Below are positions 5,898-10,875 of a stretch of DNA of 10,875 nt, piece after piece; position 1 is the first letter of the stretch, and every line of letters starts with the position of its first letter. A program made the translations under genes and the position numbers. The notes below the pieces were generated by a model. The model was not told the origin of the DNA and searched no databases. It saw only the letters and a list, made by a program, of their open reading frames with translations. This DNA comes from Planctomycetales bacterium (lineage in GTDB: Bacteria; 4484-113; JAFGCY01), in the NCBI GenBank assembly GCA_024645305.1, contig JAHEFU010000090.1:1-10875 (forward strand). The letters are read 5' to 3'.

Positions 5898-6524
5898 TCA
5901 GGCGGCGGACTGGTCGGCGATGCTGTCATAGTCAGGGAAGACCCTGGTTGTCAACGCCAGGAAGCGTTCCAGCAGTTCCGGGTCGAAGCCGAAGTCATTG
6001 TCGGGACTGCTCAGCATCCGACGGATCCTGCTGCTGGGGATCGCCCTGCAGTAGGGCCGGTGGCTGCCCAGTCCATCCCAGGCATCCGCGATCTGCAGCA
6101 CGCGCACCAGCAGCGGCAGTTCCCGGATCCCATGCGGATAGCCCTTGCCGTCCAGGCGCTCATGATGCTTCAGGGTGATTTCCCGCAGTGCCGGGTTCGG
6201 CAGGGCAGCAAGCATCTCAAAGCCATACTGCGGATGGCGCTGGATCTCGCAGCGTTCGCGCCTTGTCAGCGGACCGGGCTTGCGCAGGACGCGCCGGTTG
6301 ATGCGCAGCTTGCCGATGTCATGCAGGAGTCCTGCAGCCTGCAGGGTTACCAGCTCCTGGGCACAGAGACCGAGTTTCATGCCGAAGTACACGCTGAGCC
6401 TGGCAACACGGGCGCTGTGTGAATGGGTATGGGGGTCCAGCCGGGCCAGCTGGCTGACCAGTCCGTGTGTGATCCTCCCTGACCACTGCTGCCGTTTTGC
6501 ATCTGACATCCCTGTTGAATGCAT
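5898..6524 (-). CDS. Stand-alone HD-GYP domain protein, probable cyclic-di-GMP phosphodiesterase
   Basis: 208 residues covering one HD-GYP domain and little else. Motifs in order are HSARVA (34-41), the HD pair and lysine in LLHDIGK (H68, D69, K72), KPGPLT..E (82-90), RHPQYG (H97), HHERLDGKGYP (H120, H121, D125, GYP at 128-130) and ADAWD (D147). All metal and catalytic positions I can judge are present. The family hydrolyses the second messenger cyclic-di-GMP, or cGAMP in a few members, in the cytoplasm, favouring motility over biofilm. There is no receiver or sensor domain. The ATG at 6524 is fixed by GGAGG (6531-6535) 6 nt upstream. It lies 106 bp downstream of recF on the same strand. A 14-bp palindrome in the gap suggests separate control. 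Confidence 0.92.
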   Translation of the reverse strand: MHSTGMSDAKRQQWSGRITHGLVSQLARLDPHTHSHSARVARLSVYFGMKLGLCAQELVTLQAAGLLHDIGKLRINRRVLRKPGPLTRRERCEIQRHPQYGFEMLAALPNPALREITLKHHERLDGKGYPHGIRELPLLVRVLQIADAWDGLGSHRPYCRAIPSSRIRRMLSSPDNDFGFDPELLERFLALTTRVFPDYDSIADQSAA

Positions 6525-6558
6525 GTTGTACCTCCGAGCTGACAGCTAGAGGATAGCC

Positions 6559-6572
6559 CGGCAGGCCTGCCG
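6559..6572. promoter_or_regulatory. 14-bp palindrome upstream of the HD-GYP gene
   Basis: cggcaggcctgccg is a perfect palindrome 35 bp before the HD-GYP start codon. On the minus strand a weak -10-like TATCCT follows it, which would place it in a promoter spacer, a usual operator location. No convincing -35 is seen, so this is tentative. Confidence 0.35.
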
Positions 6573-6625
6573 CCAAAAGGTCCACAAGCCGGCAGAATCA
6601 ACAGAGACACTTGGAATGCCCCGAA

Positions 6626-6640
6626 GCCTGTCAGACAGGC
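6626..6640 (-). other. Inverted repeat over the recF stop codon
   Basis: gcctgtc and gacaggc flank a single base, and the recF stop codon lies inside the repeat. It may form a short RNA hairpin at the end of recF. No T-run follows on the minus strand, so intrinsic termination is not supported. Confidence 0.4.
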
Positions 6641-7764
6641 GTGACCCGTCCGTTGGCAACATGGTACACAGTGGTGGCCGCGGCGGCGATCTGGCTGACC
6701 TCGCGTCGGCTGGCGGATGTGATGAAGACCTGGCTGTAGCGCCCGGCCAGCTGCATCAGGCGGGTCTTGCGTCCGTCGTCCATTTCTGACAATGCGTCAT
6801 CCAGCATCAGGATCGGGTCATCCTTGAGCCGCTGGCGGGACAGCTCGCACAGGGCCAGGCGGAAGGCCAGCGCGGCACTGCGCATCTGGCCCTGGCTGCC
6901 GTAGCGCTTCAGGTCACGCTCGCCATCCAGCCGGAAGAGCATGTCGTCCCTGTGCGGCCCGACGCTGGTGTAGCGCAGGCTGGATTCGGACTGGGCCGCA
7001 GCAGTGAGACAGTCGCGGTAGCTGGTAGCGATCCCCTCCGGCGGATCCAGCGCCACCTGGGAAATGTAGTCCAGCGTAACCTGCTCCCCTTCCTCACTGG
7101 CCAGCTGGCGGTGCAGGGGACGGAACAGGCCATCAAGCACCCGGGTGATGCCGAGGCGCTCGCGGATCAGCTGGGCCCCGCTCGTGACCATCTGCTCAGT
7201 GAAGGCTTCAAAGCTCTGTACCAGTTCACGGCTGTCACGGGTCACGCCCGGCTGGGGGTGGATCAGCTTGAGGAGCTTGTTGCGCTGTTCGCGGGAGCGG
7301 CGGAAGTGGCTCATCACCTTCGTCAGCTGTGGTCGCAGGCGCAATAGCTCGAGGTCCAGCACCTCACGGCGCAGGGCCGGGTCGCCGGTGACGATGCCGA
7401 GGTCACCGGGAAAGAAGAACTGGCTGTGCAGCCGGCCGATGTAGTCCTGGAAGCGCTGCACGTCGTCGCCGTTGTAGCGCACGAAGCGCTTGTTGTCCTT
7501 GAGGACCAGGCGCACCTCGAAGTCGTGGCCCTGTTCGTCCCCGAAGCGGGCATCGACCACGGCATGCGGGGCACCGAAGCGCACGATCTCGCGGTCGCGA
7601 CTGGTGCGGAAGCTCTTCAGGTAGGAAAGGTAGTGGATGGCTTCCAGCAGGTTGCTCTTGCCCGCACCGTTTTCGCCGGTGAGCACGATGATGCCGCGCG
7701 GGAACTCGAGTTCAAGCAGTCGGTAGTTGCGGTAGTCGCGCAGGGTCAGGGCGGCCAGATGCAC
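6631..7764 (-). CDS. recF: DNA replication and repair protein RecF
   Basis: 377 residues, close to the family norm. RecF is an SMC/ABC-like ATPase that binds gapped DNA and, with RecO and RecR, loads RecA at single-strand gaps. Visible motifs are the typical start LTLRDYRNY, Walker A GENGAGKSN (30-38; K36), RREVLDLELLRLRP..., QRNKLLK (160-166), GPHRDD (269-274), the signature GSQGQ (289-293) and Walker B ILMLDDALSEMD (318-329). Translation starts with GTG at 7764, the only start matching the family N-terminus. There is no Shine-Dalgarno; a consensus -10 box sits 6 nt before the GTG. None of the usual partners (dnaA, dnaN, gyrB) is within the window: upstream is an exported protein, downstream an HD-GYP protein. 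Confidence 0.97.
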   Translation of the reverse strand: MHLAALTLRDYRNYRLLELEFPRGIIVLTGENGAGKSNLLEAIHYLSYLKSFRTSRDREIVRFGAPHAVVDARFGDEQGHDFEVRLVLKDNKRFVRYNGDDVQRFQDYIGRLHSQFFFPGDLGIVTGDPALRREVLDLELLRLRPQLTKVMSHFRRSREQRNKLLKLIHPQPGVTRDSRELVQSFEAFTEQMVTSGAQLIRERLGITRVLDGLFRPLHRQLASEEGEQVTLDYISQVALDPPEGIATSYRDCLTAAAQSESSLRYTSVGPHRDDMLFRLDGERDLKRYGSQGQMRSAALAFRLALCELSRQRLKDDPILMLDDALSEMDDGRKTRLMQLAGRYSQVFITSASRREVSQIAAAATTVYHVANGRVTPV

Positions 7765-7770
7765 CGTGGC

Positions 7771-7776
7771 ATTATA
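7771..7776 (-). promoter_or_regulatory. Consensus -10 box for a probably leaderless recF transcript
   Basis: The minus strand reads TATAAT (7776-7771), followed by six bases and the recF GTG at 7764-7762. Transcription from this box would start at or within a base or two of the start codon. The -35 position 17 bp upstream (CTGAAG, 7799-7794) matches only three of six bases. Confidence 0.6.
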
Positions 7777-7795
7777 CTGCGCCGGGCAGGGGGCT

Positions 7796-9115
7796 TCAGT
7801 CCCAGCTGCCGAAGCTGTGGATGGTCAGTTCCTCGCCTACATCAATCGCTGCCAGCGGGTCCGGAGACGGAGCGGGTCCGAGCAACTGCATGATCCGCGC
7901 CATGGCGCTGCCGCTGATCCATCTGGCGACAGCCAGACCGCGACCGGAAAATGCATTGTCAGTTCCTGCCTGCTCCGGCAACGCAGCATCAGAAGCCTGG
8001 TCCGCCTGCAGCATTTCACTGGCTCCGTCCACGATGCTGCTGACGGGATCCGCCCGCGAGATCTCGGAAGCCAGATCGTCCAGGCTTGGTGTGGCTGGAG
8101 TTCCGGTGAACGGACCACCTTGTCGGATTTCGGGCAGCAGGAATTCGGTGACATCGGTGAGCTGCGGAGCCGTCCCGGTGCGGGCCTGCCAGAATGCGCT
8201 GAAGCCATCTGCCTGCTCGCGCTGGGTCAGGCCGACAGCGTCACTGAGGATGTAGATCGTGTCCCGGCCCTCGAAGTAGAATCCACCTTCGTCACGGCCA
8301 TGTAAAATCAGCCAGTAACCCTCGTTGACTCCGTCACTGTCCGCATCCACGCTGTAGTAGGTAAAATCCCCGCTGCTCTTCTCCTCGAACTGCACACTGC
8401 GCATCGGGCGGTCGTTGAAGCCACACTGCGGGTAGGTGGCTCCGAGCTTGTTGGAGCTGATGAGCTCATCGCGGCGGCTGTCATCACCGAGCAGACGGAA
8501 GGGATAGCCGGAGTTCTCCATGTGGAAGGATTCCAGGGCCATCTGGATGCGGAACAGTCCCTGGCGGGCAATCAGCTCGCTGCTGGCGAACTCGTCCCAT
8601 TCCTGGCCCGTATAGAGATAGGGGCGGCGGCGCGCGTCAGCCAGGCTGTCAAAGCGCAGGGCGTCAAAAATGTCGATGCGCCAGGCCTTGCCATCCACGG
8701 CATCCCGATCGGTGGAATTCTGGCGCACCAGGTAGTAGAAGAACCGCTCAGTGATGTCCACGCCATCCTGCGGATCGGCGTCGGAAAAATCCACGGTGAC
8801 CCGCATTGTCTCGCGATCCCCGTCATCCAGCTCGCTGATTGCGGATATCGAGTAACCGCGGGCCAGCTGGGCTGCCCTGGTCCGGTAGTAGGCGTTGATG
8901 CGGTCCACATCGCCCTTGAAGGCGGCGCGAAACTCCCGGGAGAAGTACTGGTCCGCCTGGACGTACTGCTCGGCCAGGATCGCCTCAAAATGCGCCAGGA
9001 CCGCGTCCTCGGCAGCGGCCTGGGCAGCCAGGGGCTGCAGCACTGCGAACACCAGGCCCAGCAGGCAGCTGGCCAATCTTGTGATTCTTCCGGAATGGAT
9101 CAATGGAATGTGCAA
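7796..9115 (-). CDS. Exported protein with NTF2-like N-terminal half and pseudopilin-like C-terminal half
   Basis: Not a named family. The frame is open upstream to 9277, but that part runs through a terminator (9176-9210), so the start must be downstream. I prefer the TTG at 9115 (GGGA 6 nt upstream), giving 439 residues; TTG at 9103 is an alternative. The N-terminus is a signal peptide (arginines 10 and 13, hydrophobic 14-30, cleavage near AQA-AA, residue 33). Residues about 36-155 (Y..F...FR, a strand-rich VTVDFSD...ITERFFYYLV, then KAWRIDIFDAL) resemble an NTF2/SnoaL-like fold. Residues about 180-275 resemble the soluble domain of GspG pseudopilins: RIQMALESFHMENSGYP, GDFTYYS, then a DADSDG calcium-type loop (D257, D259, D261). 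The last ~110 residues look low in structure. Domain readings are inferred from pattern only. It is periplasmic or secreted, between the sigma module and recF. Confidence 0.72.
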   Translation of the reverse strand: MHIPLIHSGRITRLASCLLGLVFAVLQPLAAQAAAEDAVLAHFEAILAEQYVQADQYFSREFRAAFKGDVDRINAYYRTRAAQLARGYSISAISELDDGDRETMRVTVDFSDADPQDGVDITERFFYYLVRQNSTDRDAVDGKAWRIDIFDALRFDSLADARRRPYLYTGQEWDEFASSELIARQGLFRIQMALESFHMENSGYPFRLLGDDSRRDELISSNKLGATYPQCGFNDRPMRSVQFEEKSSGDFTYYSVDADSDGVNEGYWLILHGRDEGGFYFEGRDTIYILSDAVGLTQREQADGFSAFWQARTGTAPQLTDVTEFLLPEIRQGGPFTGTPATPSLDDLASEISRADPVSSIVDGASEMLQADQASDAALPEQAGTDNAFSGRGLAVARWISGSAMARIMQLLGPAPSPDPLAAIDVGEELTIHSFGSWD

Positions 9116-9175
9116 ATCATGTCCCAGGGTGGGGCTGCCACCCGCTACACAGAGAATATCAGCGGACAGGGCCAG

Positions 9176-9210
9176 AAAAATAAATAGCCCACCCTGGGAG
9201 GGGCGGGCTA
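9176..9210 (-). terminator. Intrinsic terminator after the sigma/anti-sigma-like pair
   Basis: On the minus strand a 10-bp stem (9210-9201 with 9194-9185, one G-U pair) closes a 6-nt loop and is followed by TTTATTTTT. It lies about 40 nt after the stop of the membrane-anchored partner gene. It separates that operon from the exported-protein gene and limits how far upstream the latter can begin. Confidence 0.88.
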
Positions 9211-9251
9211 TCCAGCATGGCTGCACAAAGCCATGAATCCTTCCTTTGGTA

Positions 9252-10121
9252 CTACAGTGTTTCCACACCAATCTCATCTAAGAGAGTCTTGTAGGCATCG
9301 GGGCCGAGACTGCCGGGGCCATAGCCCGCATCCCGGAGTTCATCAATGGTCAGCTCGGAAATGCTGCCACTGTCTTCAAGGTCGGCCTCCACATCGATCT
9401 GTACCCGGCCACTCTGCGTACGCTGGATATCCAGACGGATGTTGCTGAAGCCGGCTTCAGTGAGCACGTCCATCACGAGCAGACTGAGCTGGTTGTCATT
9501 GAGACCTTCAACCTGCCGGATCCCGGCGATCCGGGAGCTGACCTCACGCAGCAGGTTGTCATGCAGTTTCGCTTCAATCGGGTGCAGTTCGTGGGGCAGC
9601 GCAGCCAGCACGGGGAAGTGCCCTGCCAGGCTGCCGTAGAAGCTGTCGGCCTGGGCCGAATCCACACCACTGAGCACCATCACCATCTTCTGGCCATTGT
9701 CCTGCGGCATCATCAGGAGCTTCATGCTGGCCTGGGGCAGGTTGAGGGAATCAAATTCAGATTTACTGGCGGTCCGGAGTTCCATGAACTGCGGGCTGTC
9801 ATAGCTCCAGTCCTGGGGCAGCTCCGCCACCACGGTGGTTCCGACATTCAGGGACTGGGCGGGCATGATCCACATGCCACCGACCATCAGCATGATGAGC
9901 AGGGGGGCAGCGGCATAGCGCAGCTGGCGCTGGTAGCCGTCGAGGAATGCCAGGTACCAGGGCACGCGCACCGGCGGAGCACTCTCCACCAGGGCCACCA
10001 CCCTGTCCCAGGACATGAATTCGCCGGCGGGGTGCGTAGCCTGCATCAGCTCCCTGAGCTCACGCGACAGACCCTGCTCCGTCTCCGGCAGATCCCTCAG
10101 ATTGTTGGAACCGTATTCCAT
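9252..10121 (-). CDS. Single-span membrane protein, probable anti-sigma factor of the adjacent sigma factor
   Basis: 289 residues. An N-terminal ~68-residue cytoplasmic part (mostly helical, with charged SRELRELMQATHPAGEF and WDRVVALVES) precedes one hydrophobic span at about 69-88. A ~200-residue periplasmic part follows, which I do not recognise. This is the topology of membrane anti-sigma factors, and the gene lies 46 bp after the sigma gene on the same strand. The classical zinc anti-sigma motif HxxxCxxC is absent; I find no cysteine in the protein. The periplasmic part would be the sensing region. The ATG at 10121 is preceded by GGGAAG about 7 nt upstream. The function is inferred mainly from position and topology. 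Confidence 0.65.
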   Translation of the reverse strand: MEYGSNNLRDLPETEQGLSRELRELMQATHPAGEFMSWDRVVALVESAPPVRVPWYLAFLDGYQRQLRYAAAPLLIMLMVGGMWIMPAQSLNVGTTVVAELPQDWSYDSPQFMELRTASKSEFDSLNLPQASMKLLMMPQDNGQKMVMVLSGVDSAQADSFYGSLAGHFPVLAALPHELHPIEAKLHDNLLREVSSRIAGIRQVEGLNDNQLSLLVMDVLTEAGFSNIRLDIQRTQSGRVQIDVEADLEDSGSISELTIDELRDAGYGPGSLGPDAYKTLLDEIGVETL

Positions 10122-10167
10122 TTTTCTACTTCCCGGTATCCCCGTTATATTTCAGCCTGGTCCGGAA

Positions 10168-10698
10168 TCATTCCTCAATTCCGTCCCTTCTCAATAGCTC
10201 TGCCAGTCTCTGCCGCGACCGGTGCAGCAGGACCCTGACGGCACTGTCCTTCCTGTCCATCACACTGCAGATCTCCTTGATGGAGAGCCCGTGCATCTCA
10301 AACAGCACCAGTGCCTGTCGCTGATCCGGTGAGAGTCTCTCGATTGCTGCCCACAGCACCCGGCTGCGGGCTTCACGATCAGTCCACTCATCATCCCGGG
10401 GGGACCTGAAACCCAGATCCTCCGGCGGCATAGACTCCGGCTGCCGCGATTCCTTTCGCAGCGACTGCCTGAAGGTGTTCACGATAATCCTGAACATCCA
10501 GGATTTGAACGCCCCATCCTGCTTGAGCTGGTGAATATTCACCAGTCCGGTAAGGATGGCCTGGGCATATACATCTTCCGCCGCGACCTTGTCCCGGGTC
10601 AGAGTGTATGCCCACCTCTGGCAGTCCGTATGCACCGGTTCCAGCAGATTCATGAACCGACGATTGCGATCATCAGTCAGATCCTGCTGGCTAACCAT
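10168..10698 (-). CDS. RNA polymerase sigma factor, sigma-70 family (ECF type)
   Basis: 176 residues with only sigma2 and sigma4, as in ECF factors. Sigma2 (about 14-82) includes AEDVYAQAILTGLVNIHQ and the -10-contacting helix FKSWMFRIIVNTFRQSLRK. Sigma4 (about 113-168) includes LSPDQRQALVLFEMHGLSIKEIC and the helix-turn-helix region SAVRVLLHRSRQRLAELL. It directs RNA polymerase to a dedicated promoter set. It is first in a two-gene operon with the anti-sigma-like membrane protein. The ATG at 10698 has no good Shine-Dalgarno and lies in one arm of a perfect inverted repeat that could form a leader hairpin. A later Met (16) is possible but would cut into region 2. Confidence 0.93.
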   Translation of the reverse strand: MVSQQDLTDDRNRRFMNLLEPVHTDCQRWAYTLTRDKVAAEDVYAQAILTGLVNIHQLKQDGAFKSWMFRIIVNTFRQSLRKESRQPESMPPEDLGFRSPRDDEWTDREARSRVLWAAIERLSPDQRQALVLFEMHGLSIKEICSVMDRKDSAVRVLLHRSRQRLAELLRRDGIEE

Positions 10699-10738
10699 TC
10701 CGGACCACGCTTAATAGATAAACCTGCACCCCGGAATG
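10696..10738 (-). promoter_or_regulatory. Inverted repeat that could sequester the sigma-factor start codon
   Basis: On the minus strand CATTCCGG (10738-10731) can pair over all eight bases with CCGGAATG (10703-10696), whose last three bases are the start codon. The loop is 27 nt. A second partner, ATTCCGG, lies further upstream at 10758-10752. Confidence 0.5.
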
Positions 10739-10751
10739 TTACTGGCTGCTG

Positions 10752-10771
10752 CCGGAATTCCCGAATTACGG
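10752..10771. promoter_or_regulatory. Near-perfect inverted repeat upstream of the sigma gene
   Basis: ccggaattc (10752-10760) and gaattacgg (10763-10771) pair in eight of nine positions around a 2-bp centre. This fits a dimeric repressor or activator site, or a hairpin competing with the start-codon repeat. It lies 54 bp upstream of the start codon. Confidence 0.4.
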
Positions 10772-10847
10772 ATACCCATATAAATGCTTCGCCACTTCTC
10801 AGGCGCATGAGGAGCTGATCCGGTCAATTCCGACAACCCCAGTCAAT

Positions 10848-10853
10848 ATTATA
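10848..10853 (-). promoter_or_regulatory. Consensus -10 hexamer, possible promoter of the sigma operon
   Basis: The minus strand reads TATAAT here. The matching -35 position falls at or beyond the window edge and cannot be judged. A start near 10841 would give a leader of about 140 nt containing both upstream inverted repeats. No gene is visible between 10699 and 10875. Confidence 0.35.
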
Positions 10854-10875
10854 TCACCCAATAGCAAATCCCTGA

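Noticed and set aside
9116..9277. Upstream extension of the exported-protein gene to an ATG-like start at 9277
   Set aside because: The extension runs through an intrinsic terminator and would put about 54 residues ahead of a clear signal peptide.
10152..10168. Scattered CCGGAAT words (near 9090, 10162, 10696, 10731, 10752) as ECF -35 elements
   Set aside because: Most are in the wrong orientation for the minus-strand genes, one occurs in ordinary coding sequence near 1127, and no matching -10 elements follow at the right spacing.
9561..10238. 225-codon plus-strand frame across the sigma/anti-sigma junction
   Set aside because: It crosses two well-supported minus-strand genes and has the His/Gln-rich look of antisense frames.

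Overview
The window is GC-rich bacterial chromosomal DNA with densely packed genes on both strands. A lipobox lipoprotein, Sec-type signal peptides, an HD-GYP cyclic-di-GMP phosphodiesterase and a tRNA with an encoded CCA end all suggest a Gram-negative, proteobacterium-like host. I cannot place it more closely. RecF sits outside the usual dnaA-dnaN-recF-gyrB cluster, so I would not assume a standard gammaproteobacterium. I see no insertion sequence, phage gene, CRISPR array or replication origin.

Layout. Positions 1-1328 (+) hold the 3' part of an APC-type amino acid permease fused to two universal-stress domains. It converges on a 77-residue single-span membrane protein (1334-1567, -). Next, on the minus strand, is a branched-chain-amino-acid-type binding lipoprotein (1734-3095). 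Its C-terminus is a tandem Cys-Gly-Asp-Asn-Pro repeat, followed by a strong intrinsic terminator. Divergent from it are tRNA-Leu(CAA) (3212-3297), a VOC/glyoxalase-fold protein (3370-3789) and a HAD-IIA phosphatase (3866-4720), all on plus. From 4775 to the end all genes are on minus. These are a two-span small membrane protein and an XRE regulator (4775-5239) with a well-formed promoter and operator-like repeats, then about 500 bp without a convincing gene. Beyond it lie an HD-GYP phosphodiesterase (5898-6524), recF (6631-7764), a large exported protein (7796-9115), and a sigma factor/membrane-protein pair (9252-10698).

How the genes relate. The sigma factor and its single-span partner look like a sigma/anti-sigma module that ends in its own terminator. 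The next gene encodes an exported protein that appears to combine an NTF2-like half with a pseudopilin-like, calcium-loop half. XRE and the two-span protein form a second small regulatory cassette. The permease-USP and the binding protein both concern amino acid uptake, but no transporter permease or ATPase for the binding protein is present.

Most worth a second look: the sigma-factor start codon lies in a perfect 8-bp inverted repeat with a second possible upstream partner, suggesting a switchable leader. The CGDNP tail varies only at synonymous sites. The XRE promoter carries a triplicated motif. recF has a consensus -10 box placed so that its mRNA should be leaderless.
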